A DNA stretch of 64,000 nt from Prorocentrum cordatum (Eukaryota; Sar; Dinophyceae; Prorocentrales; Prorocentraceae): the NCBI GenBank assembly GCA_963575745.1, contig CAUYUJ010004752.1:1-64000 (forward strand), read 5' to 3'. The stretch's first letter is position 1. Each line of letters starts with the position of its first letter. This document shows, in pieces, positions 53,291 to 63,481 of the stretch. The notes beneath the pieces are model-generated. The model was given only the letters and a program-made list of their open reading frames with translations. It was not told the DNA's origin and searched no databases. A program made the position numbers and the translations under genes.

Positions 53291-53925
53291 CCCCTCTGCC
53301 TTCCCCTCCGCGGGTGAGCCTGCGTCCGCAGCTCCGGCGGGGGAGGCCGCAGCAGGCCCCAGCGGCGGCCTCTCTGGCGGGGCCGGGCGCCCGGCTGCCC
53401 TGCTGGTGACCCCCCCCCCCGCCGCCCCCTTGTGCCGCCTCGCTCCTGGATGGGGGGGGGGGGGGGAGGAGGAGGAGGGGGAAGTGAGGAGGAGGAGGGG
53501 AGGAGGAGGAGGAGGAGGATGAGGAGAGGAGGAGGAGGAGGAGGAGGAGGAGGAGGAGGAGGAGGATCTCGACTGCCCGTCCTCTCCCGCCCGATGGCCG
53601 CATCGCTGCCGCCCCGCCCTGCATCCCCCCCCCGTTCTCCGCTTCGCCCACCCAGAAAGAGACAAACGCTTCTTGCGTCGGCGGCGAAGCAAGGGGAAGT
53701 CTGCGCCAGTGGAATAGGCCCAAACGGGGGCGTCGTCATGGCGAATCGTGCCACCGAACAAGCGGGGGAGGGGGAGGAGGGCGCGGCCGAAAGGGGGGGG
53801 CGGAGGGAACGAGCCGCTCAGGAGGACGGGTCACGCCCCGAGCGTGTGGCGCGGCTGGCCCCGCCGGCGGGCCCGCGGCGGCTGCTGCGTCGGCGGGCCT
53901 GGCTGCGGTGGGCAGAAGGAAACAA
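53291..53925. other. non-coding, G-run and GGA tract
   Basis: C-run near 53408-53418, G-run at 53452-53465, (GGA)n at 53466-53563. No gene is seen in the rest. Confidence 0.6.
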
Positions 53926-54055
53926 ACAATTGGCACGGATACTCTCTCGGAGGTCCTTGCGGACTTCTTGGCTCGGCGCGGGGCCCCCATCCCTGGCGCG
54001 CGGAGCGAGCCAGGGGCGGCGCCGGAGGCACCGCCAGGTGGGTCGAGCGCAGATG
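53926..54055 (+). repeat. palindromic repeat E, partial copy
   Basis: One arm (AGGAAACAAACAATTGGCAC, then CGGAGGTCC and CTTGGCTCGGCGC) and the GC hairpin (CCAGGGGCGGCGCCGGAGG, partner CACCGCCAGG). The second arm is absent. Confidence 0.65.
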
Positions 54056-54714
54056 CAAGATGAGCAACGTTGATCGGACCCCTATCCCATCTGCAGTGGC
54101 CTTGGCCCCACTGGCCGATGCACCCCCCTAGATGGGGATATAGTAGGCGTGTTCCCTTTGGGTCTCGAGGGGTTTATCCCCAATTGGGGTGGTGGCATGG
54201 TGGGGGTCGAGATGGGGATGGGGATGGGGACAGGGGTCGGTTAAACGATTCTGATCGCTGGCGCACCCAGAGGCGATCCTCCTCGCGCAGGCAGCCTGGG
54301 GCCTTCCATGGCAGCCCGCGGTCTCGGAGCGCCCGAGATGCTCTGCGCCACACGCGGCGAGCCTACACACACCCGCACCCGCGCAGCCTGAACTCCGACG
54401 CGCGATTCTGCGGATACACGGTCGCACGGTCATGTTCCGCGCAGGGCATCTGCGAAGAAGCGCCCCGTATCCGCGGGGTCGCGGCCCAGGGGCCCGGCCC
54501 GCGAGGCCGCAAATACGGATGTGTCTTTTCGCCCACGATTGCAGGCCAGCGACCCCCTCCACGGACGGGTGGCCCCCGCCCGTCGTCGCGCTGGGCCTCC
54601 GGCTCGAGGCTTGCCTCCTGCTGGTGGCGCGTCGGTCTGCGCCCTCCGACGCCCTCCGCCCCCTCCTTCCCCTCCCGAGGAGGAGGGGGAGGGGGAGGGG
54701 GAGGGGGAGGGGGA

Positions 54715-54745
<31 letters not shown>

Positions 54746-55307
54746 GAGAGGAGGAGGAGGAGGAGGAGGAGGAGGAGGAGGAGGAGGAGGAGGAGGAGGA
54801 GGAGGAGGAGGAGGAGGAGGAGGTGTGTAGGGGAATCCAGACGTTGCCCTGCCAGTTGGAAGGATCCCGCGCGCTCGCGTGCCAGCAGCAGAAGGCGCAG
54901 CAGGTTGCCCAGCCACGCCTCAATGAGAAGGCATCGGACTCCATCGACGAGGAGTCTGAAGAGTCTGCGGGCAAGCAGGTCCAGCCAAGGGAGAGCAAGG
55001 GCGACCCCTCGAGAAGAAGGGCCGACCCCACGAGGGGTGCAGGCCCTCGACGAGGCCCTTCTTGAGCTGAAGGTAGGCCACCTGTTGGCGAAGCAATGGG
55101 TGAGCCTGGGAGGGGGCGCGATGCGTAGAGTAACTTCTGCCCAGCGCCAGCCTTACACCCTGCAAAAAAATCATAGGTCAAGAAACTCATAGTCTCAGAA
55201 TTTGAATAAAAGCCCAGAGTTTCTATGAAAATATTAGGATTCACATTGAAACATTAAGAACAAGCGAGACCCTGGCCGAAAACCTAAGCTTTCTTAAGCA
55301 CCGCCTA
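54056..55307. other. no supportable gene; GATGGG and GGA tracts
   Basis: GATGGGGATGGGGATGGGG at 54212-54230, GAGGGG and GGA repeats at 54675-54822. Other sequence is unique. Sequence at 54570-54660 (GTGGCCCCCGCCCGTCGTCG) reappears in inverted order at 58440-58530. Confidence 0.5.
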
Positions 55308-55510
55308 AGGTTGTGTTGCTCCCATCGTACTTAAGGACCACATCTCAGAAAAAATTTCGAGCACCCGGAGAAGTGTCGAACGAGTGTCGAAACGAGTGTC
55401 GAAACAGTGTCGGAAGAGTGTCTCCCCCAATGCCCGACACGTGAAAACCCTGGAGTGTCGGCATTTTTTCTGGTGCTCGAAATTCTTTCTGGTGATCAAG
55501 GCCACAGTAT
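55308..55510. mobile_element. inverted-repeat element family D, short copy
   Basis: Left arm GAAAAAATTTCGAGCACC and right arm GGTGCTCGAAATTCTTTC are inverted copies. Between them lie four or five AGTGTCGAAACG-type units and GTGTCGG(A/C) variants. The same arms and order are found at 39957-40418. It is non-coding. Confidence 0.65.
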
Positions 55511-55703
55511 CGGGTCGGGCGAAAGGGGGGGATAGCAAAGGGGGGGTTGAGAATCAGCTCACGTAGCTGATTCTGCCGGCGCCTCCCGGCGCCGGGAGGC
55601 GGCTATGTATCGAGGAATGGGCCCCTCGGTGGGCCCGAAACCAGCTGCATGCGGCAGATTTCGTAGCCCCCCCTTTCCCGATCCCTCCCTCTCGTCCGGC
55701 CCG
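55511..55703. mobile_element. MITE family F, copy 1
   Basis: A 193 bp element with terminal inverted repeats of about 38 bp. Left: CGGGTCGGGCGAAAGGGGGG; right in reverse: CGGGCCGGACGAGAGGGAGG. The interior has two further hairpins, AGAATCAGCT facing AGCTGATTCT, and a GGCGCC(T)CC inverted pair. No open frame. The target duplication is not clear. Confidence 0.7.
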
Positions 55704-56099
55704 AAAGTAGGTTGGAACATCATAAGCCTAGGGTGTACGACGCTGTCGCAGTTGCCTGCCTCCTCTCGGTAGTCTGCGCGCCGCTCCGTGCCGCCGCCTG
55801 CCCCACTCCCCCCCCCCCTCGATGCGGCGCGCAGCCCCTCCTCCTCCTCCTCCTCCTCCTCCTCCTCCTCCTCCTCCTCCTCCTCCTCCTCCTCCTCCTC
55901 CTCCTCCTTCCCGTCCCCTCCTCCTCCCCCTCCTCCTCCTCCTCCTCCTCCTCGCCCTCCCCCGCGCAGGGTGCGAGGGCTACATGGGGAGCGGCCGCAC
56001 CCGAGCCGGCGAAAGCCCAGAGTGCGGCCCCGCGGGCAGAAGGGGGGGGGGGGAAACCCGGGGGCGGGGAGCGCGAAACTCTGTGAACCCTTTCCTCTC
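55704..56099. repeat. TCC microsatellite between the two family F elements
   Basis: (TCC)n at 55836-55952; C-runs near 55806-55818; G-run near 56041-56054. No gene is seen. Confidence 0.8.
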
Positions 56100-56292
56100 G
56101 GGCCGGGCGAAAGGGGGGGATAGCAAAGGGGGGGGTTGAGAATCAGCTCACGTAGCTGATTCTCCCGGCGCCTCCTGGCGCCAGGAGGCGCCCATGTATC
56201 GAGGAGTGGGCCCGGCGGCGGGGCCGAAACCAGCTGCATGCAGCAAATTTCGTAACCCCCCCTTTCCCAATCCCCCCCTTTCGTCCGGCCCG
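56100..56292. mobile_element. MITE family F, copy 2
   Basis: 193 bp, the same length and the same orientation as copy 1. Terminal repeats CGGCCGGGCGAAAGGGGGGG and, in reverse, CGGGCCGGACGAAAGGGGGG. The interior hairpins AGAATCAGCT/AGCTGATTCT and GGCGCCTCCTGG/CCAGGAGGCGCC are conserved, even though bases within them differ from copy 1 in compensating fashion. Confidence 0.75.
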
Positions 56293-56944
56293 ATCCTCGG
56301 GCAGCGCACGACGCGTCCGCGGCGGGGCAGTGGCCACACGCCGCAGAGTTCTCTCGGTCTTGTCTTGAGAGGGCCCGAGCTCACGTGAGAGCGAGCTGAG
56401 AAGGGGTGGGGCGGGCATGGTCTCATCATCGCTGGGTGGGGGCGGGATGATGGGCCTGTCTCCGCTTCCCTCGCTCGCCGCAGGATGGTACAACCTTTGT
56501 GTGTGTTCACTTCGGCTCGGCTGTCTGCACCGTCGACCACTGCGCACACTGCACGCGTCCCCCTCCCCCACCCCTTCTGCTGCCCCAGCCCTCCGTCTTG
56601 CTTCCGCCGGCTCCTGTGCGCGCCCATCGCTGCTGCCTCCCCACCGCCAGCCCGGGTCCGAAAGGCAGCCGGGCGACGACCCAGCCGACGGTGTCAGCAG
56701 AAGGAGGATGAGCAGGAGGGCAAGAGAGGAGACGGAGTGAAAGGAGGAGAAGGCGGAGAGGAGGGGAAGGGCGGAAGAGGGGAGGGGGAGAAAGGGGAGG
56801 GACGTGAGGAGGGTGGAGGAGATACATGGACGGAGGAGGGTGGAGGGGAGTCCTCCTCCTCCTCCTCCTTCTCCTCCTCCTCCTCTTCCTCCTCCATTCC
56901 TTCTCCTTGTCATTAGATAACTTCTCCCTGTCGCACCCCGAAGC
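56293..56944. other. non-coding with GGA/TCC tracts
   Basis: Unique to about 56680, then interrupted purine-rich (GGA)n to 56850 and (TCC)n at 56850-56895. No gene is seen. Confidence 0.5.
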
Positions 56945-57400
56945 CAATTTTGTATGGCGGGCCGGGCGTTTCGCCTGAGACTTCTTTACCATTTACGACC
57001 CTGAAGCTTAAAACATGACAACAGTTTCACATATTGAGGGCGGGTGGTTTTCAAAATGTGGCTCTCGCCCTAGCGCCGCGCACATTCGTTTTCAAAAATT
57101 GCAAAAGTTTTGCGAATTGAGGGCGGGTCGTTTTCAAAATGTGGCTCTCGCCTTAGCGCCGCGCATATTCGTTTTCAACATTGGTAAGAGTTTCACGGAT
57201 TCAGGGCGGCTCCTTCCCAACATGTGGCTCTCGCCTTAGCGCAGCGCATATTCGTTTTCACAATTTCCAAGAGATTCACGGATTGAGGGCGGCTCCTTCC
57301 CAAAATGTGGTTCTCGCCTTAGCGACGCGCACACTGTGTTTTCAAACATTGCGAAGGTTTCACGGATTCCCACGGTCGACGTACCGGACATTGTGGTTTG
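56945..57400 (+). repeat. 83 bp tandem family, four to five units
   Basis: GAGGGCGG landmarks at 57036, 57119, 57202 and 57285, exactly 83 bp apart. The units share CGTTTTCAAAATGTGGCTCT and CGCCGCGCACATTCG. The preceding GGCGGGCCGGGCGTTTCGCC block also precedes the array at 42775, so the two loci derive from one longer repeat. Confidence 0.9.
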
Positions 57401-57775
57401 GAAGGATTCGCGACTATGCGAGCGCAACAGTTTCGATAATTCGCGGTGTTGAAGTCCCAGGAATGGGGTTGTGGCACGATTCAGGATCGTCAAGACGCAA
57501 CAATCAGGAGGATCAGTGGCGTTGGCATACCGGGAACCATGTTTTCACATACTTCAGGGTCTTCCAGCGAGGCAGGTCCCTCTGTGGAGTTGAACCGTTG
57601 TTGGGGCCTGTGAAGAGGGAGCTTGGGGGGAGGGCTTATTCCAACATCGTTGGTGATTCTTGGGTTTACACTGGTCCTCCTCCTCCTCCTCCTCCTCCTC
57701 CTCCTCCTCCTCCTCCTCCTCCTCCTCTCATCCTCCTACTCAATATGAATTACTACTCTCCCTCTTCCCCATGAT
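57401..57775. other. non-coding; sequence also related to 43.2-43.5 kb; TCC tract
   Basis: 57410-57640 echoes 43190-43450 in short blocks (GAAGTCCCAGGAATGGGGTT against GAAGTTCCAAGAACGGTGCT), so the relation extends beyond the 83 bp array. (TCC)n at 57677-57728. Confidence 0.5.
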
Positions 57776-58345
57776 GAGTCTGGGAATATTCCGACCCCCC
57801 CCCCGCTTATGTTTTTTACACACAGGATTCCCGGGAGTTGGGTTTTTCGCCTGCGTTTTTTTCCTAAATGCTGCTCTCGCTGAGTCGCTGCCTCATTTTC
57901 TGCTCCGAATCGTCCGATCGTGCCCATGGACTTGCCGTTCGTGGGCCTCATTTTCGGATCGGTGTTTTGCCTCCGTCGTTCAGGATGGCGTTCTCGCCCC
58001 AGCGCGGGCCTCTTTCTCGCGCGCCCATCCGCCCGCCACCACCGCGCCGCACCACGCACCGCCCCGCCGCACGCACACCCACCGCCACTTCCACCCACCA
58101 ACGCACGCACGCACGCACGCGCACCACCACCGCGCACCGCCACCACCACCGCACTACCCCACCCACCACCACCACGCTACACCGCGTCACACCACATCAC
58201 ACACCACCACCAGCACCAGCACCAGCGCGCGGAGCCACAGGTCCGCTACGACACGCGTCCGCGGATATAGAGAAAATCAGCGCCATGGTAAGGGATGGGA
58301 GGGAGGGGTAGGACGTCAGATGTTGACGCGAGCGCACCTAACTTG
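57776..58345 (-). repeat. duplicated block C, inverted and interrupted copy
   Basis: Reverse complement of blocks from 31.62-32.15 kb: the CATGATGAGTCTGGGA and ACACAGGATTCCCGGGAGTT parts at the left, and the CCATGGTAAGGGATGGGAGG and GCGAGCGCACCTAACTT parts at the right. In between, the 53 bp units are replaced by a CACC/CACG-rich stretch (58030-58230). Confidence 0.65.
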
Positions 58346-58740
58346 TCCCCCTCCCCCTCCCCCTCCCCCCCCCCTCCCCCTCCCCCTCCCCCTCCTCCTC
58401 GGGAGGGGAAGGAGGGGGCGGAGGGTGGAGGAGGGCGCAGACCGACGCGCCACCAGCAGGAGGCAAGCCTCGAGCCGGTGGCCCAGCGCGACGACGGGCG
58501 GGGGCCACCCCTCCGTGGAGGGGGAGCGCCCTCTGCCCCACCCCGTGGAGCCCAGCGGCGGAGGATAACACCTCCTCCTCCTCCTCCTCGCTCCTCGCTC
58601 CTCGCTCCTCCTCCTCCTCCTCCCCTCCTCCTCCTCTCCTCCTCCTTCCTCCTCCTCCTCCTCCTCCTCCTGCTTCTCGCTCCTCCTTCTCGCTCCTCCC
58701 ATAATCCAATAGCCCTTATAACTGCGACGAGGCGACGATC
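58346..58740. repeat. CCCCCT and TCC microsatellites
   Basis: CCCCCTCC repeats at 58348-58400 and (TCC)n at 58568-58690. No gene is seen. Confidence 0.8.
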
Positions 58741-58804
58741 GAAAGCAGTGCCCCGGCACTGCTTTGAACGCGTTCAAAGCAGTGCCCCGGCACTGCTTTG
58801 AACG
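58741..58804. repeat. double 34 bp hairpin
   Basis: 58771-58804 has two 16 bp arms (CGTTCAAAGCAGTGCC and GGCACTGCTTTGAACG) around CC. Almost the same sequence precedes it at 58741-58770, so two hairpins stand in tandem at the 3' edge of the minus-strand gene region. Confidence 0.85.
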
Positions 58805-58920
58805 TATGATATGATGATATGATGATGATTATGATTGATGATGATGAGGATTTTTCCAGCGTACACTGTCCGCAACTGCGGCAATCAACATCATGTTCCA
58901 CTTGCCCGCAACTGCGGCCA

Positions 58921-59630
58921 TCACCAACACTGCCCCTCGAAGCTCCACGGAGGGCGCTCGGCAGGTCGCCCGCTCGAGCCCCACTCGACTTCACGCTGAG
59001 GAGGCGAGCCCTCAGGGGCATGGTCCGCAACTGCGGCATGATCAGAGGGCCACCACTGCGCGCCATCAGCGCCCCATTCGCTCGAGCTCCAGTCCCACCA
59101 GGACCAGCCCTGCCATCTCGTGGCGGGACTGCGCGCCTCCCATGCGCTGCTGCCGCTGGCGTCCCAGGACCCAGCCGCCACTGCGGCCCAAGAAGGGGTC
59201 GCATCGTCGCCGTTGGCAGCTTGCGGCGGTGGCGTGTTCCCAGCTCGCTCAGCCCCAGCGTCTCTCCCCGCAACTGCGGTTCCCATCTGGGTCGGACGCC
59301 CTTCCCCGCAACTGCGGTGTCCGCGTAGCTGCCCTTCTTGCCGCCCTTCTTGCCGCCCTTCCTGCCGCCCTTCCTGCGTTCCAACCTCGCGGCGAGTCTT
59401 TCAGGTGACCTGCGGCACGTATTGTGCGTGAAAGCCACCAGAGGGAAGTGCGCCCCGCGCCTCGCCCTGCCGAAGGCGCCATGCCATATCTTGTCGTCGA
59501 GGTTGCCCTGCTTCACTCTGAAGGGATGGCGCACCCAATCGTCGCGTTCCCTGCGCGCCATCCTTTGCTCGAACTCCGCAACTGCGGTCAAGGATTCGCC
59601 AGATGGCGTCAGGAAGGCGCGCATCTTGTT
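58921..59630 (-). pseudogene. EEP-family protein, C-terminal part
   Basis: In frame with the segment above it but separated by an in-frame TAA at 59631. Contains SLTAVAEFEQRM, then a basic helix and GAHFPLVAFTHN, whose HFP(L)xAFT block takes the place of the final His motif of endonuclease/exonuclease/phosphatase proteins. A Lys/Gly-rich stretch (GGRKGGKKGGKKG) follows. A second frame continues as a Trp/Ser-rich tail (WQGWSWWDWSSSEW). Several 12-base elements lie inside (TAVA, PQLR). I recall this C-terminal block from dinoflagellate proteins; no search was possible. Confidence 0.4.
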
Positions 59631-59633
59631 TTA

Positions 59634-60495
59634 AACGGGCTCAGCCTTGGGCACGTAAGTCTGAAGCATCTTCCCAGGGCCATTCGTGTAGTCGAAGACA
59701 GGGAAAGACGGATCATGCTGGGTCGTCAAGATCGCCTCACGGTCGTGCAGAACCTCCGGCCATGGTGAAGCTTGTACTGCACATGACAGTTTTAATGAAC
59801 AAAATCGCCATGCGTCTGTCACTGGGCTGTCCGCCCTGCTGTCCGCCGAGTGGGTCCACAGCGGCACGTCCCAAGTCCGGCCGCAAATTGCGGCATGCCA
59901 GGACACAAAGCTGGAACATGCACATGTTGAAGTCCCCCATGCAGACCTTCACGTCCCATTCCCTGACGTAGGCGACGAACCAGTTGTAGCACTCATGGAG
60001 CTTCGTGACGCCCCAGTCTTGGTTGGCCAAGCTGTGGTGGACGTGCACCGCCATGACGTTGAAGGAGCCCCCCAAATGGGTCACGGCCTGGTCCAGGTGG
60101 ACGCGCACCACCATCGCCCTGGAGTACTTGTTGAGCAGCTTTGGCGCAGGAGCCTCCGCAACTGCGGACTGTTTCTTCTTCTTCTTCGTTTTGGACTTCT
60201 CCTGCTTGTGGAAGAGTCTCGCAAAGTCTACGTGTTCAATGTGGCCGCCACTGCGGTCCCTCATGCCAACAAGGAGGGTCCCTGATGGCTCGCCGCCCTT
60301 AACGCACAGGTCGTTGTATTGAGTCCGACTCCGAAACCTATCGTCCGCAACTGCGGCTGCACTGTCCCTCGCGTCGTGCTCCCCACTGAGTACCGCGCAG
60401 GTCTCGTCGTCGCACTCGCAGTGGGCGATGATCTGGGCAGGGTTCGCGCGGAGCTGCGCCCACTCGTCCGCGCTCTTTTTTGGGCGGTGGGTCTA
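59634..60495 (-). pseudogene. EEP-family (endonuclease/exonuclease/phosphatase) core, frameshifted
   Basis: An open frame from about 60495 (ADEWAQLRANPAQIIAHCEC) continues through AVADDRFRSRTQYNDLCVKG, RAMVVRVHLDQAVTHLGGSF, NVMAVHVHHSLAN and VKVCMGDFNMCMFQLCV. GDFNM is the conserved Asp-Asn motif of the EEP fold. At about 59895 the similarity jumps to another frame (a TWDVPLWTHSADSRADSP segment, then VFDYTNGPGKMLQTYVPK) which ends at the TAA at 59631. One frameshift plus one stop imply a pseudogene, unless the shift is an intron. Role unknown; EEP enzymes cut phosphodiesters, and LINEs use one for target nicking. Confidence 0.5.
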
Positions 60496-60849
60496 TAAAG
60501 AAGAATATAGAAAAAAAAGCATAAAAAAAAAAAAACAAGAATACGATAATAAGTTAAACTAAAACTTAATAAGAAAAAGATTAAAAAACAACAAAAAAAC
60601 AAAGGAAACATAAATCTAAAAAAAAAAAAAATAAAAAAAGGGGAAAAGGCTAAAAATAAAAATAAAAAAAAAAAGAAATAAAAATGGAAGGGACAATAAC
60701 ATGATAACAAAAAAAAAAAAAGAAAAAAAATGAAAAATAAAGTCAATAAAGACAAAAGCAAAAGTAACTACAAAAGAAAGCTATAAAAATAAAAGACAAA
60801 TACTAATGACAGGTAAAAATAAAAGAAAAAACAAAAAAAAGAAAAGCTG
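60487..60849 (-). other. A-rich tract, candidate intron of the EEP gene
   Basis: About 360 bp that is mostly A on the plus strand (T on the coding strand), in a region otherwise >60% G+C. On the coding strand it ends with a pyrimidine run and TTTATAG just before the open frame resumes, as a 3' splice site would. The 5' side (GGACTGCAGCTTTT) has no clear GT, although GC and GA donors are reported in dinoflagellates. No 12-base element occurs in it. Confidence 0.4.
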
Positions 60850-61245
60850 CAGTCCCCTCCCGACGTTTGGCCACGTAAGAAGCCGACCCGTCCCGCTTCG
60901 AACTCCGTTTTCTCCTCCCATGCGTCGACAAGAGCTCTTTGTTTTTCCGACAGATTGCTTGTCTCGATGATGGGCACCCGCTTCCAGGTTCTCCGCGACG
61001 ACAACACTCTCGGCATGTAGGAGTCATGTGCTGCCGCAACTGCGGCTCCCGCACCTCCCCTGGACTCAGCCTCGTCAGCGGAGGCAGCCGAGGACGCGAC
61101 GGTGCTGTCGCCATCTTGCGTCCGCTGGTCGTCGTCATCATCCGCAACTGCGGCTTCCTCGTCTTTGCCTCCCTCCTCCTCCTCAGCGTTGTGGATGAAC
61201 ACCGTTCTGGCGAATCGAGGTCCACGGTCCTTACTCCCTGAGGAT
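60850..61245 (-). CDS. EEP gene, upstream exon candidate
   Basis: Minus-strand frame including RFARTVFIHNAEEEE, an Asp/Glu-rich stretch, SYMPRVLSSRRTWKRVP and EKQRALVDAWEEK before the A-rich tract. It contains two in-frame 12-base elements read as AAVA. The start codon is not identifiable; the frame is open further up to 61457, but that part looks non-coding. Confidence 0.35.
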
Positions 61246-61396
61246 GCGCTCGGGCGCGCGGGCGGCCACATGCTTGCGTCTTCGCGTGCGCCACCTCGAG
61301 CCACGGTGGCTACGGAAATGATCGTGAATGGGCATGGGGTCGGATGGAGGGAGGAGACAAAGAGGATTCGAGGAGTGGCAGAAGGAGGGCGAGGAC

Positions 61397-63481
61397 TCAA
61401 AGGAACCGAAGAACAACAAATGGACTGGCGGAAGCAGAAGGAGGGCGACGCTTGCAAGGGACTGTGAAAGGATTATTTTCACAGCAGCAGGAAGACCGCA
61501 ACTGCGGTTTTGCCTCATCTCCTGCCCGCGCGGGAGCCGCTTGGAAAAACAACTTCCCTCTGGACTTCCTGTGGGTCCGCAACTGCGGCCTGCATCGCGC
61601 TAGGGCTGGGATTACCAGCGCCATTAGCCCTCCCAGGGTTCTCACTGTTTCCGAATGCACGAACTGCGACAGCGCCGAACGGTTCCCAGACGCCGCGTCG
61701 TTCGCGACTTTTTGCAGCCACCCAGCAAACGTGAGCGGCCATTGCTCCTTGTGCTGCTTGCACATCTCCACGTCCCAATGCGTCTTGAACCATGCCCACT
61801 CCCCCCTCTGCTCGTCTGAGAGGACGCCTTTTCCGCGAGCCAGGCGATCCAGAGCTGCCATCCTGTTTTTCTTGATCTTGAACTCCTCGGGATTCCACTG
61901 CGCTAGGGCGTGTTTGTTAGCCAAAGCCGTTTCCACCGCAACTGCGGCCTCCTTCTTTGCCCTCAAGGCGGCCTCGGCCTCTCGAATCTGCTTCTTGAGA
62001 TCGTGCAGCGCCTTCGTCCTGTCGTTCGCTTCCAGCGCCAGGCGCCGCTTTTTCGCTAGCACTGCGGCTTCGTGGTCTCGCTGGGCAGTCAACGCTCGTA
62101 GGATATCGTTGTCCTCCCGCGCCAGCTCTCTCAACCGCTTCTTTTGTTTGCGTTGTTGCTGCCGGCAATCCTGCGCTAGTTTCCCCATGCCCACTTGGCG
62201 CAGCATATCTTCCGCCTCGCGGAGCGTTTCTGCCAAGGACGTCGCCACTGCCACCTGCTCGGCCGCCTCTGCGTCGACCACGCAGTCCATGGATACCGAG
62301 GATCCTTGAGGCCCAGGTGCTGCAACTGCGGCATCGCACTGTTCCGCAAGAGCCTCGGCCCACGAGGCCTCCTCTTGCTCTTCGTCCTCCTCGTGCTCCT
62401 CGTGCACCTCCTCCTCCTCCTCCTCCCCGCCCTCCTCATCGCCCTCCTCGTGGCCTGGCTCCTGGCCTAGCGCTTCGTCGCCGAGCTTCTCCAACACGGA
62501 ATCTGTGGCGTCGTGTTTCTCGTATTCGTGTATGAGACGCAGCACGTCATTGTAGGACCATTTCAAACGTTTCTGCTCGCATTCTTCCCTCTCCTCCGCG
62601 ACTGCGGTGTCCACTTTTGCTCGCAGCCCCCCTGCTTCCCAGAGTTCCGCCGCCTCTCGGCAAATCTCGAGATCTCCTGACTTGTCGAAGGGCGCTCGAA
62701 TTCCCACTTTCAGTAAACCTTTCGCGGCGTCCAAGTGCAACTGCACATCCTCCAACACTGACAGCATCAAGTCGGCGCAATCGGAACGCCGCAACTGCGG
62801 CACGTGCTTCCCCAACGCCATTTGCTGCACCAGCGCTTTGGTCTCGAGGGCAATGTACCGGCGCTTCGCGTGCTGGTTCAAGTCCGTGTCCACGGGCTGC
62901 GCAACTGCGGTCGTCCCCCCGCCGCGAATGATCAGCACGTAGCCGCGCTGCCAGGCGAGTCTCCGCACAGCGTCTGCTTTGTGCGGGGAATGGTCGTCGG
63001 CCATGAGGATGCGCCACTTTCCCCGCAACTGCGGGTCGTCGGGCCAGGCCCGCAAGTGCCGCTGCAAGAATGATACAACGTCGTCTGCGCGGTAGGACCC
63101 CTTCTCGGACGTCGCCGTGCTCACCCAAGACGGGTAGCCGCGACTGCGGGCATGTGCGGCCAAGCCCTCAGCGATGACAGATCCCCCCTTGAACATTAGC
63201 TCCGCCGACGGTGGTCCGCAACTGCGGATGTCCTCCGCGTCGCTCGACACCGTCAGGTTCGCTGTCCACCGAGCCCTGCTGTCGTCATGCGCCTCGACAA
63301 GCGGGACAATGCCACCCTTCACAGCCAAGGTCGGCTTCGAGGCCGACGACGACTCGTTGTGGTGAAAGGTCGACTGGTCCCAGTTCAGGATGTGCGGGTC
63401 GTACCCCAGAAGCTCCTCTGCAGCTGCGCGGACCCTGGCCACGTTCAAGATCATAGTCTCAAAACGAGATTGGAGCAACAT
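61397..63481 (-). CDS. DDE_1-type transposase-like protein, catalytic and C-terminal part
   Basis: A 694-residue frame. ILNWDQSTFHHNE (Asp35), then RWTANLTVS, KWRILMADDHSPHKAD (Asp162/163) and GGGTTAVAQPVDTDLNQHAK (Asp198/200) reproduce the three acidic blocks of pogo/Tigger-like DDE_1 transposases (the NxDE, DNxxxH and TSxLQPxD regions). An acidic EEEEE stretch at ~350-372 and a coiled coil at ~430-515 follow, then a conserved-looking WAWFKTHWDVEMCKQHKEQWP. No frameshift occurs over 2 kb, unlike every other protein region in the window. At least nine 12-base elements are translated in it (PQLR at 150, 228, 632, 659; TAVA/AAVA at 191, 292, 384, 511; RSCG at 86). Host-domesticated use is possible but unproven. 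Confidence 0.6.
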   Translation of the reverse strand: MLLQSRFETMILNVARVRAAAEELLGYDPHILNWDQSTFHHNESSSASKPTLAVKGGIVPLVEAHDDSRARWTANLTVSSDAEDIRSCGPPSAELMFKGGSVIAEGLAAHARSRGYPSWVSTATSEKGSYRADDVVSFLQRHLRAWPDDPQLRGKWRILMADDHSPHKADAVRRLAWQRGYVLIIRGGGTTAVAQPVDTDLNQHAKRRYIALETKALVQQMALGKHVPQLRRSDCADLMLSVLEDVQLHLDAAKGLLKVGIRAPFDKSGDLEICREAAELWEAGGLRAKVDTAVAEEREECEQKRLKWSYNDVLRLIHEYEKHDATDSVLEKLGDEALGQEPGHEEGDEEGGEEEEEEVHEEHEEDEEQEEASWAEALAEQCDAAVAAPGPQGSSVSMDCVVDAEAAEQVAVATSLAETLREAEDMLRQVGMGKLAQDCRQQQRKQKKRLRELAREDNDILRALTAQRDHEAAVLAKKRRLALEANDRTKALHDLKKQIREAEAALRAKKEAAVAVETALANKHALAQWNPEEFKIKKNRMAALDRLARGKGVLSDEQRGEWAWFKTHWDVEMCKQHKEQWPLTFAGWLQKVANDAASGNRSALSQFVHSETVRTLGGLMALVIPALARCRPQLRTHRKSRGKLFFQAAPARAGDEAKPQLRSSCCCENNPFTVPCKRRPPSASASPFVVLRFL

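Noticed and set aside
57015-57360. FSKCGSRPSAAHIRF-like peptide repeats
   Set aside because: The unit is 83 bp, so the reading frame cannot be maintained; a DNA repeat only.
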